Notes: generated by a model from the sequence alone, not told the origin. Numbered from the stretch's first letter, positions 13,270 through 27,541 are shown. The stretch is DNA of 64,000 nucleotides from Paramecium octaurelia (GCA_905182995.1 CAJJDP010000004.1:758764-822763); one strand, 5' to 3'. Program-made: numbers and translations.

Positions 13270-16083
13270 ATGAGAAAAAATAATACCACTTCTTTTGGCA
13301 GAACTATTGATTTTATGAGGAAGATATCGGATTATAGGTCAAGATATCAGCCACTAGAGTTGTAACTACAAAAGAATGGGGGGTTATAGAAACAAATATA
13401 TTGTGATGAAGGAAATGGGATTACTAGTGCAAAAACTTAAAACATAAGCATCAAAGGGATAGGCTCATTGAGGGGAGCAATTAATTAGAATACGGAAAGA
13501 AATGAAACAATGAATTAATCATAAGTAATGAAGATTGATCACGAGGGATTAATTAGTGAGATCATATTTTTATAGAACTAAAAAAGAAGAAATGAAGAAA
13601 TAAACAAACTTGATGAGAGCTAAAAAAATGAAATAGAAGAATTCTGTAAAGAAAATTCAATAAAGGTAATGATTTGCATAACTATGTATTCTGAACCTTT
13701 ATCAGAACTATAAAAATCTTTATAGGGGATACAAGAAAGTCTTCTAGAGTTTTATGAAAACGATATATTGCCACATTAAATTGTAGTAGTTGTGATATAC
13801 GATGGGATTGAAAATATCAGAAATTAAGCAGATGAAAATGATAATAACCAAGAAGGTGACATTATACGTAAGTATCGTATTTATTTTTAGCCTACTTTTG
13901 CTAGTATTTGGATAAATAAAACAATATAGAAGGAAAATAAACTCTGGAAGATCAATATTTGAGATATAAATTCAAAAAAGAATTAATTTAAAAATACTCT
14001 TTGGAATAAAGAAAACTATTTTAAGAGAAATCGGATTTATTAAAATTAGCTTATCAAGATAAATATTTAAGAAATTAAATTAAAAAAAAATAAAAACAAG
14101 AAAATGACCTTTAAACTATTTTAGAAACTATGGAGGAGTAGTATAAAAAGGCGAAGGAATATATTGAATTAAGATAAAATAATGCTTTGGTTTATCAAAC
14201 TGTTTAAAAAATAAAGGTTCCAAATAAAGATGAAGAATAGATGCCTATCTTTCATGTTTTCAAATTTGCTAATGGAACAAAATTGTCTTCACATTTGTGG
14301 TTTTTTAAAGGGTTTTGCCATGAATTTTAGCCAGAATATTGTGTCTTGATGGACTGCGGAGCAAGACCTTAAAAAGCGTCTGTTTATAATTTGATAAAGG
14401 AACTAATCAATAATGATCAAGTAGGAGGTGCATGTGGAAAAATGACGATTGAGTTATCTAAAACAGGTAATTAAAAGGATGACTATATGGACATGCTAAC
14501 CGAACTGTTAAGTGTGAACATTTTCAATATCGAAAGATGTTAAAAATGTGAATACGATATTGGCAATTTATTGGATAAGTAATTTGAGTCAGCATTGAAC
14601 TTTATTTAAGTTCTACCTGGAGCCTATTCAGCCTATAGGTACAAAGCTTTTTCGACTAAATATTAAAAGGACAATTAAGCTTAAATTGGTGATTCCTAAT
14701 TACAAATGAATAATGAAATTAGTTAAAATGAAAATATTCTTGACTTTTACCTAAAATCTAAATTAGATCCTAATTATGAACATGGCACCTTAGAAGAAGC
14801 AAATATGTTTTTAGCAGAGGATCGTGTCTTATGTTTATACTTGTTTTGTAATGGTTACTACTTGAAATATGTCAGGGATGCTTTGGTTGAGGTTGATCCT
14901 CCATAAACCATGATTTAACTGTTATTATAAAGAAGAAGATGGATAAATGGATCATTTTTTGCTTTGAATTATGTAATAAAGAAATTCGCACAGTTATTGC
15001 CTAATAGTGGTCATTCTAGAATTGATAAGTCCTTATTCATAATTTGTTTGGTATTTGGCAGAATTTCATAAGGTAAGAAAATAGTAGTAAATTTTAGTTA
15101 TGCAATATTCCATCCTCTCGCTTTAGATGGTTTGGTTATACATGATTCTAAATACTTTAACAGAAACTTTAGATAAAGTGATTGCTTCAGCAATTAAATA
15201 GGCAGTTATGGGGAGTTATGGCTTCTTGATTTTCTGTTTGATCTACCTTTCATTAAATTATAACGCAAGTAGTGTTAATATGATTAGCAAGAAGGATGAA
15301 AAAGAGGAAGAAAGACATAAAATCAATTAATACTTCTTCTCAAAATTTTATGGGATATCTACAATATTAGGGCTATTGAGTATTTTCAATGCTGCAATAA
15401 CAATTTATTTGTTCATTGTTGAATTGATAATCAACCAATCACCTTTTAACTTTATTCAAATTCCTTAGGATCTGCCTTCCTATGTTTATTTTATAGTTTT
15501 AGTCTCAATAATTATAACAATTTTACCCTTTTTTTTACAAATATGTATTGATCGGAAATTGGTAATCTAAATAGCAATAAATTCAATCCATTACATTTAC
15601 TATATGCCAACTTATTCTCATTTATTTATCACATACTCTTTCTGCAGAATAGACGATTTGACTTGGGGAACCAAAGGTTTAACATAGGAACTAGAGAACA
15701 AAGATTAAAATAATAGAGAATCAAATAAAAAGTACCAAAAGTCTAAGTTTTTAATTAAATGGATTTTATGGAATGTTGGGGTAGTATTAATATTCTACTT
15801 ACTATTTTCTTTCAAAATTCAAAATATAATAATTATAATAGTATTAGCATTGGGGGTTACTTTTTGTATATTGTAATTAGCAAAGTTTATTGGTTACTTT
15901 AAATTTTGGCTTAATTAGATAAAATCAAAATATTAATCCAATTTTTAAGTGCATAACTCTGATTAATAATAATTTGGGAGACGCAGCACTAAGAGAGAAA
16001 GAAGCATAAAGCAAAAGGAAAAATTAAGAGCATTGTATTAACCTTTTTCTTAAGATGAAGGATAATCTTAGATGCATCAATGA
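13270..16083 (+). CDS. Chitin synthase-like glycosyltransferase (GT2)
   Basis: 921 residues, ATG 13270, TGA 16081-16083, introns 13868-13890 (23 nt) and 15073-15097 (25 nt). The catalytic part carries ICITMYSEPLSEL near residue 140, DCGARP near 352, an EDR motif (LAEDRVLCLY) near 508 and QRRRWINGSFFA near 545, the acceptor-binding signature of chitin synthases and related GT2 enzymes. At least six hydrophobic segments follow, then a basic Gln-rich tail. The expected role is processive transfer of GlcNAc from UDP-GlcNAc across the plasma membrane. A Gln/Lys-rich stretch sits between the N-terminal strand motif and the DCGARP region. Product identity (chitin or another beta-glycan) is not shown by sequence. 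Confidence 0.9.
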
Positions 16084-16129
16084 TTTATATTAATAATAAT
16101 AATTATAGATTGATATCACTCATCTCCAT

Positions 16130-18144
16130 TCATTTTGGTGCTGCTGATATTTCTGCATTATCATATGGGAAATAGAATGTTGACATGTTATCTCTGAAAG
16201 TCCATAGGTTGTATTCTGGTACCACATCATATCTAAATTTATATAAGGTACTCTTGTAGCATCCAGATTTTTTGATTTTCTAAGATTAATGAGAAATGTA
16301 CTCTGGCAGAGGCTTCGATATCTTTTGTTGAATATTTACGATTTTTGAGATCAGACATAAATGGAACATTTTTGCATCTAATTCCTTCATTAACTATGGC
16401 AACTCTATTCTATTTAGATGGAGTACAGTTGTATATGATTTTAAGTTCATGAAATCTAAAGTAATAGTTTACCAACAGCCCCAACAACAAAGTCATTCAT
16501 ACCGTAATAGATAATGAAGTCCCATTCCTTCAGATCTCCTTCAATATGAACTTCATCAAATTGTGGCCATGAACTAGCCTATTACAACACCTTTCCAAAT
16601 TGTTCAGTACAAGTGAAGGGGATTTAATGCCAAGGAACATTAAGTGCCAACATATTATAGGCTGCAGTCATTCCTTAATTATAGCATGCTTACGATTGAT
16701 CTCCAATATGGCCTGTACCATTAGTATAATAATAGGTATGAGCACAACTACCAGCAGCAAAGATTCTCTTAATATCAGTCCTCTAGAAGTAATCCACCTT
16801 CACTCTCCCTGCATTATCGAATTCAAATTAATGATCACTTACTTCTGCAAACTCGGTTTTTGGTGATACTGTGCTTGGGAACAAGATCAGTGCATCAGAT
16901 TTGAGTTTCTTCTTTCCCTTGAAGACAATTGAATCCTTTTCGAATTTCTTGATCTTTATGTTCTCATATATGTTGATTCCTTTTTCAACATGTAGATCCA
17001 AAACAAGATTTGTGAGTTCAGGACCATATTAAACTTAGAATTGATTTTCATCGTTTGGGATCAATGATGTTAATTTTAATGTTTGGATGTTCTTAACGAA
17101 TAGTTTATGCCACTTCTAATGACATTGTATTAATACCTATGATAGACTAAGATAGAAAGATCAAAATATCAGATCATTTATAATTTTCTGTTTTTACTTC
17201 ATCTATTAATGAGAGTCAAGGGAATTGATATAAAAGACTGGTTGATTCTCAATTCCTTTAATTGGAGGATCTACAGGATCTGTTCCTGTTGCTATCAATA
17301 TTGTGTCATAAACAATCTTATTACTGTCATCCAACTCCCCATATGTATTACTATATTTATTATTGACATAAGAGATTTTTCTGCCTAAATAAGCATCAAT
17401 AGCAATAGCTTAGTACCATCTATCTTTTCTAAAAAGGACGTTTTCAGGTTTTGTTGCCTTGATTCTTTTGCTCATCATACTCTTGTCATATGGCATATAA
17501 TTGTCATTTCAAATGTAGGATATCTCACCTGCATATCCTAAATTCTCTCAAAGTTGTCAGACAAGCAAATGCAGCTGCTCCTCCTCCATAAATAATGACT
17601 TTTCTTTGATCATTGTATTCTCTAAAATGATATTAAGGAATTATCTTTTTAGGCACTATTAGAGGGGCATAAACCTCAATTGAGTCTTCATTCTCCTTTA
17701 CTCCAAACTTAGACAAACTATCAATAGATGGAGGTCCTTCTACCATGCCATTTGTAATATCGAATTAGCAGCCATGTTTTGGACAATATAGTTTATTCCC
17801 AAAACAAATGCCTTCTGATAAATCTGTTTCCAGGTCGTAGGGATATAGACTACCAAATGCATAAATTTTGCCTTAATATCTCGTTATCATGGAATCAATT
17901 ACTCTTTGTATTATATAATAATTTAATAATCTTCATCTCCATTCTATATCATAAATGGCATTAATTCACCCTCTTTTGGCTTCTTGAAACTTGTATATGT
18001 TATTAATTGAGTATTGTTATAATCCAACATTTAGGCTTTCTAAATTATTCCCTTCTTCTATTCTTCAGTTAGATCACTCTACAACTTACAGGTACTCCTA
18101 ATTCCTTTACAAGCGAAGAGAAAGATGGGAATTAATTTCAACAT
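16130..18144 (-). pseudogene. AIFM3-like Rieske/FAD oxidoreductase, frame apparently disrupted
   Basis: ATG 18144-18142 (MLKLIPIFLFACKG, possible signal), last TGA 16132-16130. After an intron at 17872-17902 comes a Rieske-like domain with the second ligand motif YCPKHGCQF, but the first CxH pair is replaced by SLYPYD. Next come YGGGAAAFAC (FAD Rossmann), MPYDKSMMSK, IATGTDP and a C-terminal GDLKEWDF dimerisation-type region, the order of AIFM3-like proteins. Conserved reading changes frame near 17540, 17205 and 17055, and in-frame TGA occurs at 17509-17511 and 17174-17176. None of these is relieved by a normal small intron, unlike in every neighbouring gene. A 17-nt intron at 16456-16472 is possible. 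A decaying paralogue or local sequence errors are both open. Confidence 0.65.
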
Positions 18145-18764
18145 TCTCCTCCTCACATAAAATTAATAAAATTGTTTTCGTTATTGTATATATTTAACTC
18201 CAAAGTATCTCAGCATAATTAAGTATAGTTATCGAATTTCAACACTTTCAACCAGATTTCCTCTAAAATTAAATTAATAGACAAATCATATTCTATTAAG
18301 AAGTTAATAAATTCTTTCCTCATATTAAGTGTGATTAATTAAATTCATTTTTGGCAGTAGAATAAAGTAAATAAATTAAATTTATGTATGAGGGTAATTT
18401 ATGCATCAATTTTTTAGATTAAGAATATTCAAAACCAATCTTTAATTAAGAATAGAGGCTCTCTTTAGTTAGACATTACGTTGAATATTATGAAAGCGTT
18501 AATATTATTTTAATCATTGTTATTACATTATTAATATCTGAATAATAATTTGAATTTTTTCAAATTAATGATTCGTTGCATTAGTATATTGGGATAGAAT
18601 TCTGATTAAAAAATTCATATTCTTTCACTTGAAGAAGAATTCTTAACTATACTAGTGTTTATTTTAATGTGCTAAAACTAATTTGGTCATCATGATTTAT
18701 GAGGCCGAATGGGTTTTTATTAACTTCATATATATGTTAATTAATAAATAATATAATAAAATCA
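18145..18764. other. Divergent intergenic region
   Basis: 620 bp, AT-rich, between the AIFM3-like start and the kinase-like start. I see no gene or RNA. Confidence 0.5.
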
Positions 18765-20325
18765 ATGATGTAAGATTCATTATTTGCTGAATCCTTTTGG
18801 AATCCTATTTCGCTCACTTCATTTTCACATGATGATGATTATAATGTAAATTTTTAGATCTCATTTAATTTAGGTGTTTTAACTACACTCTGAAAACACC
18901 CCAGTAGTAATTAGAGTCATTGATGGGTAATTATTATCTAGTAGTTAATAATTGGATTTATCTCAAACATACATTACATTAGATGAGAAGGGAGTAACAC
19001 TCTAAAATCAATTTGGATAAATTACATACTCAGGGCCATAATTATAGTAGTTTTATGAACTCATTAATAAACTCTGTATACATCTGGATGTTCACGATCA
19101 TTACTAAATTGAGAAACTAACTCATTAGTTAGATAATTTTGAAGTATTAATATATATTCAATTAGATTTTTCAATCTAGAGATAAAATGACTGGTAATTA
19201 AAAATCAATAAAAAAGTATTCAAAAAACCTAGGAAAACAGTATTTGAAGGACATTCTCAACTACTCAAATTATGAGTTTTTATTTGAAGATGACTAATAT
19301 TTATATTTGGTCATTTAGTATTTAAATGGATAAAATATTCAAAACTTGGCTTTCGAACAGTCCTTCTTTGGATTACTTAAACTTTTATACAATTATCACA
19401 ATAAAGGATTAGCGTTGAATCATTTTTCTGTAAAACTATAAGATTTATTTTAGGAATCAAATACCATTTTGTTGGATGAAAATTATAATATGGAAATACT
19501 GGATAATTCTTAACTTAAAAGAATTACTTAAGATTATCAAAATGAAGTCTTGAAGGATGTGGAAATTATCAAAAATTATTTAATTTAATAGTAACTTAAC
19601 TTATATTATTCAGATTTCCCCTCAAACAAGATGTCCTCTTAGATGTTGTTAATACTCCTTTCAACTCCGTACAGGAACTATTATTTAATTCATGTTTTAT
19701 TAATTACTTTGGAGAGAGAAACTTTTTTGTGTTCCTAAATGCATAGCCATATTAACAGTTAGGCTATCTCTCGTCTAATCCGTAACTAAATTTGCTTGAA
19801 ACATTCAACACTATTAGATCAAGCATTATGGATTCATCCGATGAATCAGAGGACGTCCAATTAATTAATCAGTTTAATTTTTGCCAATCCCAGTTCGAAG
19901 ACTCTCCAATGCTCTCTCCTTAATTGAAACCAAAACATCAATCAAGATTATCAAGTAGATAAGTTGTGTTAGAAACTCTATTAAATGAACATATAATTAC
20001 ACCTGAACAATTCTAATAGTTTTATAAAGAAGAAGATTTTCAGAACGAACAAGAAATTAATGAATTCAGCGAAATGCTCTCTAAGGAAATCGAAAATTCT
20101 TAACTAACAACCCCAAATTAAAGTGAAGTAATATTATTCATATATTATTATTAGTCCACTGCTACTTGTCCTAATACAGTCATTATTCACTCAAAAAAAA
20201 ATGTTGTTAATCGCATTTGCGATATAATACATGAAGCTTAATAAGAATTTATTTATGCAACTAAAAAACCATATAATGTTAATAAAGTTTAGAATGTAAG
20301 GAAGAATCTATTCAATCTGCATTGA
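18765..20325 (+). CDS. Kinase-like protein lacking catalytic residues (pseudokinase)
   Basis: 486 residues from ATG 18765 (an in-frame ATG also at 18768), TGA 20323-20325, introns 18846-18873, 19144-19165, 19591-19613 (CAG end) and 20128-20154. Residues 25-110 resemble a PH-like N-terminal module. The kinase-like part begins SRDKMTGNQKSIKKYSKN, matching the beta3 lysine region, and continues with YLYLVIQYLNG, the hinge region. The catalytic loop reads LNHFSVKLQDLF, so the HRD aspartate is serine, and the DFG position reads LDNSQ. The C-terminal 150 residues are Ser/Gln/Glu-rich. It probably binds or scaffolds rather than phosphorylates; that is inference from the missing residues. Confidence 0.72.
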
Positions 20326-21069
20326 TCTTTTTAATATACCGAATACATAATTTTGTTATCTTTATTAATCTTTTTTGTTATTTCATATTTTAATTGCACA
20401 AGTTTTAAATAAATTCTATTAATAACAATTCATTCACTATAATGCATGAATAATTAAAGTAATAATAGAGAGTCTAAATGAATTGCATCAAAAATTATAC
20501 TCCTTCTCTAATGATTGGCAAATCCTAGACATTATAATAAAACTACCAAATATTTAATAATACTAATTATACTAATAGGTAATAATTAACTCATTAAATC
20601 TTTATTTATTATTATCACTAAATACTAGAATAATTACTTGCTAAAGTATTGGTCTGATATTGTTTATTTATTCTTCTGTATGAGAATAAGGTTTCTTAAG
20701 TGGAGGTTACAACTATATATTATTAGGTCTTAATAGTTAAGTTGCCATCTAATCATTATATTTTTATTATGGCAACCCTAATATTCTACTGATTTCAGCT
20801 ATTTATCATCTCAGGAGAATGTTAATACTCCTTCAAGTTGAATTGCATGAGGTTTTCAGCCAAAATGAGTACAAACCTTCTCAATCATATTTTATTTAAA
20901 TCCATAAGTTTTGATAATCAATAAGTATTTTTAATATGTCTACCTTGGTCAAATTCTCTTAAAAGGAATTCGCTTGTCTTTCAATAGTATTTAATATTTT
21001 ATAATGAAATCAAATTAAAGACAGCTTCAAATATAATTAATGATGCTAGAATTATAAATCAAAAGAAAC
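20326..21069. other. Convergent intergenic region with a hairpin
   Basis: 744 bp between two convergent stops, long for this window. It holds the inverted repeat described separately and short ORFs on both strands that I do not trust. Confidence 0.5.
20741..20776. repeat. Inverted repeat, 8-bp arms
   Basis: GTTGCCAT at 20741-20748 is matched by ATGGCAAC at 20769-20776 with a 20-nt AT-rich spacer. The arms are GC-richer than the surroundings. It could be a hairpin in a non-coding transcript or chance. Confidence 0.45.
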
Positions 21070-22946
21070 TCATTTAATATTATTTTTTATACTATTTTTC
21101 AATCGAACATCTTAGATATTTGAGAGGCTTTGCATTTTGCAATCTAAATCGTTCTCATTATTATTGCTTTCTTCATCAATATTTCCACTCGAATCCTCTA
21201 AATTAAATTTGAATTCAGCATTTCCTTTTAAATTTTATAAGACATCATTTTAGATGGCTGAATTCTTAGAACCAATTTAGGCATAAATTATGCTGTTATT
21301 ATGTGGATCAGGGTTATCATTTATATCTGTTTAAGTTTTAAAAGGGTTGTGAACACTATTATGAATATTGTTATTATTATTGTTATTATTATTTATTATA
21401 CACATATAAGAACCTTTGTTATTTTTGCTTCTTAATTTTTCACTTTTTTTAAGTATAAAAGATCTGCTCTATCTACTTGCAATACTGAAAAGATCGGCTT
21501 AGCTTTCTTCACACATTAAGATTGATTGCTAAGATATCATCTACTACTTTTCTTTAAAAGCCTTGACTACTTAACTCAATTCTATTGATTTTTTCTAATT
21601 AAGATTTTTCTCCATTTTCATAATCTTATTTAATAAAAATTTAATTACTCTATGTTTTGCTTTTAGATTCTTAATTTTAGTTTCAATATGGAGATCCAAT
21701 TATTCAGTTAAGGCCGAATAGAGACTCATTAAGTCCTATGTAACTTCATCAAACAAATCCTAAGATTATGCCACAAAATCCATGACCTTTTAATTGTTAT
21801 CCAATAATTATTCTAGTCGCCTTTCCATGAACTTCAATTCTTTGAGATTTAAAGTTTGTTAATCTTGCAAATTTGGATTTGAATCTATTACAGCAAATTA
21901 TTCTTTTATTTTTACAATTTCATTGTTCTCTTCTGAAATTCTTAAAGTTTAAGTTAAATTCATTCCCATAACAGCAACAGGCCTATAATTTAATGACGAT
22001 TTACAATGAAACAGATGTGATCCCAAAGAATGCAGCAATACAGGCAATAAATTTACCAGATAAACTCAATGGTAATTTGTCTCCATATCCAACAGTTGTC
22101 ATTGTAGCGATGCACCACCAAATTGCTTCTGATATTGATTGTATTTTTTATTCATCATTAATTTCAATATTGTCATTGAATTCCAAATAATATACTATAA
22201 TTGAAAAAAATAACACAAGGAACAAAAACATGGTTATCAATATAAGAATATCCTTAAGTGAATGCCTAACCGTGTCTACCTTTTTAAGTGATGCTAATAA
22301 TTACAATCATCAACATATCCTTAATAAATCGAGATAATTTAAATAATCGAAATACTCTCATGAATCTAATGATTCTGATGACTCTCAATCCAGAAAGATT
22401 AGCTCCTTCAAATATCAAATTAAACAAAAAGGGAGTGATGGCAAACAGATCAATAATGTTTAGTGGGGATAGAATAAATCGAGTGAAAGTTGAATCAAAA
22501 GCAGTTGAACTGAACATTCTTAAAAAGTATTCTGATCCAAAGAATATGAATAAGTAATATTCTAGATAGAATGAAATGTTATCATATTCTTAATTATTCT
22601 CTATTAGTAATTAAAATGTTAAAATACCATTTTCCATTAAGGAATCAACAATTATGGCTACACATGATAACAAAATGCTTGTTAGCAATAAGAATTATAT
22701 TATATAAGCAATAGCAGAGGAATTCGGATCTTCTAATAGAACATAGATATATTGTTGCATTCCTTTGCATATCACTTTGAATTTTCCATAAAATGTTTGA
22801 TTTTATAGTTTTTTTTTAAGAGAAAAATCTTCTGTTCTGAATTTTCTGATCCTATTTTTTTAGGTTGAAGCCTTGAGCTTTTAATTTGAAGAAACACTTT
22901 CTTCCTTTGGGGAGAATATTTAGCTAGGGTTTTATTCTGAATTCAT
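21070..22946 (-). CDS. Voltage-gated potassium channel alpha subunit (Kv-like)
   Basis: 609 residues, ATG 22946-22944, TGA 21072-21070, introns 22280-22304 (25 nt, AAG end) and 21983-22004 (22 nt). S1-S3 are followed by the S4 sensor RVIRIIRFMRVFRLFKLSR near residue 185 with an arginine at about every third position. The pore reads TMTTVGYGDKLP near 275, a K+ selectivity filter, and S6 ends SLPVAVMGMNL, a PVP-like gate. The C-terminal 290 residues are a coiled coil followed by an Asn-rich acidic tail, both cytosolic. There is no cyclic-nucleotide domain and no N-terminal T1 domain. It should carry depolarisation-activated K+ current, probably in the cell or ciliary membrane; location is inferred. 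Confidence 0.93.
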
Positions 22947-23354
22947 GATAATTAAATTCCCTACTTTTATAATTTATAAATAATATCAATATTCTTTTTC
23001 ACAAAATTAAAAAACCATAAATGAAACTTCTACATTATAATTCATTTTTGTTGACCTATGTAAATAAGTTTATTTAAGTCTCTTATTCTTTAGAATTTAT
23101 CTTGAATTTTATAAAATTCTTACTCCTGTACATACTTGCTATTACCTTAATTCAAATAAAATGTTATCAATTAATATTGAGCATAAAATTGTCACTGACC
23201 TATTAATAGAGACACAATATCTCTATAACTTCCTTATGTAATTGTTAAATTCTCTTTTTGATTGATCATTTTGTCCTCACCATAGATAATATAAATGGCT
23301 TTCTTATAAACTATAAAAAAATTTATTATCTTATGTTGTTGTATATTTAATATA
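22947..23354. other. Intergenic, K+ channel / ProRS, with a possible small gene
   Basis: 408 bp. On the minus strand, about 23269-23042, there is coding-like sequence: MINQKENLTITQGSYRDIVS, and further on NSKYVQEQEFYKIQDKF ending IGQQK-TGA. An in-frame TGA lies between the two parts and I could not place a convincing intron, so I do not call a gene. Confidence 0.35.
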
Positions 23355-25579
<2,225 letters not shown>

Positions 25580-26377
25580 AAAAATATTAAAAATAATTTT
25601 TAGAATTTTTAAATTGATAATTCAGATATTCTTTCACTTTTAATTAATTACAAATAATTATAGATATTTATACTTTTTATACTTTTTTCAAAATCTCTTG
25701 GACTATTCTCAATAATAACAATAATCCACATTATCCAAATCCCTATAGCAAAGGCACAAATATGATTTAATCATATTTTATTAGAAATATAAATTATATT
25801 TACTAATTTTATCAACGATTTCCCAACAAAAATAAAGAAGAATCATGAGTATTTTGCATAATTTAGAACAATGCAGAAATATTTGATGAATTAGAGATAT
25901 AATCTATCTATATTTTTGATAAATGATATTGATATATATTTCAACTATTTACTATTTACTTTTTTATTTCAATTTGAAATAACGAAATAATGTATTTTTG
26001 CTAAATAACAAACCATTTTATCTCTATTGAAATTAGTAATATTCTTCAACATATATTCTATCCTTAAAATAAATTTATTTAATAGTTTGACATAATTTCA
26101 TTTTAGGAGAGGAGTAATTTCATATTTAAATGGGTTTAGATTCTCCATTCTATTTAATTCATTCTGGAGTTTATTTATTTCATATTGTAGATTATAAAGT
26201 GCAATAGATCTATATCAATCTACATTTAGAGAACCCAATTCATTTTTTACATTCTTAATCAAAGAGAAATATGGAAAACATAAAGGGTTATTCTTGAAGG
26301 TAATATTTTTCTTTTCTTTATGTTGATTTTCTTGGTTTCTAAATTAAAATATAATAATAAATATTTAAAATAAAAGA
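25580..26377. other. Intergenic, divergent, with an unresolved coding-like patch
   Basis: 798 bp. The minus strand around 26285-26095 reads like protein (LIKNVKNELGSLN, then YEINKLQNELNRMENLNPF and ITPLLK-TGA) but one TGA interrupts it and no start is visible. It may be a gene remnant or an unsolved small gene. Confidence 0.4.
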
Positions 26378-27116
26378 ATGAGACAGTTGTCTTATGATTA
26401 GTTTACATGCCATACAGAAATTGATAATTAGCCCCATTTAAGAACTAATAGTTAATCTATATCCATCGCTGATATACATACTGCTGATACAAACAGAAAA
26501 TTATAATAAATTGCTTTTGAATCGATAGAATATTTACAATAAGAGGAGGCAGAAGAGAAGGAATATATCATTCTTTAAAATAGCATTCGATAGTAATTAG
26601 CTATGCAACTTAAAATTGAAAATTTAGGTAGGAATATACTAAATTTATAGCTAAGTTTGATTTTTCAAATTTGGAGAACAAAATACAACTGATTTTTTAA
26701 TGGATCATTGTAGTGTTTTATAGGACTAGTAGCGAAATGTTTGAATGGAAATCTTTTAAGGTAACGTATATCTGAGAATGAAAGGAAATTTGTATAATTG
26801 AAGATAAAGGGGTGGATTTAAGAAACAGAATTGGTTTGAAAAACATAGTTAGAATGACAAAATTAGAATTTGAACTCACCAAATAATTGATGCTATATAG
26901 AAGTAGTATTGAATCCAAAAATAACAATAACAAAGAAGTTGTTTAATTTATAAGTTAAATTTTTGACATAATATAAATAATAATAAGAACTTTTGAAGCT
27001 GGCTAAAAGGTTATGCGAATTGAGGAAGAATTAATAAAAGTAAAATTTATCATATCATTAGAGATAAATTTAAGAAAGTTAGTCAAAGGAGGAAGAAAAA
27101 TGATATAGATTATTGA
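26378..27116 (+). CDS. Hypothetical protein, 211 residues
   Basis: ATG 26378, TGA 27114-27116, with inferred introns 26628-26650, 26761-26784, 26954-26987 and 27040-27061; removing them gives an exact multiple of three. The product begins MRQLSYDQFTCHTEIDNQ, has a Glu/Gln-rich helix, then SFKEICIIEDKGVDLRNR and a strongly helical basic end (ELLKLAKRLCELRKN). I recognise no family. Two introns have AAG ends and one begins GTT, so the model is less certain than its neighbours. The gene lies just upstream of the tRNA. Confidence 0.5.
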
Positions 27117-27469
27117 TATTTTTCTATATATATATTCTTATGTTCTTTAAAAAAGTTATTAAGTGTCTAAAATATCTAAAAATTTAATTACACTCAAGCT
27201 ATATAAAAAATGTAAGCTACTTATGATAAAAACGTAAAAGCTTTTGTGTAAATTAGTTTAAATAATTTATCATTTTCGACAAATTTTATCAGATTCTAGA
27301 CGATTTGTTGATTGCCTTTGTGATTATATTTATTTTAATTATGAAGAATTTACCAAGAAATGATTTTTTTATTTCACAATTCTGTTTTTATTTCATCTTA
27401 AGCATTTAATTGATTGGGGCCTTGATTTTTTTTTTGATCAATCTAATGTCAGGATAAGTAATCAAGAAA
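27117..27469. other. Intergenic before tRNA gene
   Basis: 353 bp, AT-rich, no gene seen. Confidence 0.5.
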
Positions 27470-27541
27470 GTGCTTGTAGATTAACGGATAGATCGCCAGT
27501 CTTATAAGCTGGAGGCGAAGGTTCGACTCCTTCCTAGCACA
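27470..27541 (+). tRNA. tRNA-Ile, anticodon UAU
   Basis: Folds as a cloverleaf: acceptor arm GTGCTTG with CTAGCAC (one T-T mismatch at the sixth pair), D stem GATT/GATC, anticodon stem CCAGT/GCTGG around the loop CTTATAA, T arm GAAGG-TTCGACT-CCTTC, discriminator A. The B box GGTTCGACTCC is canonical. Anticodon positions are T-A-T, reading AUA isoleucine. No intron and no encoded CCA. A TTTTT run follows at 27544-27548. Confidence 0.9.

Noticed and set aside
17519-17543. Unexcised internal eliminated sequence in the AIFM3-like gene, suggested by TAGGATAT..ATATCCTA ends
   Set aside because: Cutting at the TA ends removes about 23 bp, shorter than the known minimum, and does not give a frame matching the downstream protein.
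22288-22557. Plus-strand ORF of 89 residues
   Set aside because: It is the reverse complement of the K+ channel S2-S4 region, which is strongly supported on the other strand.
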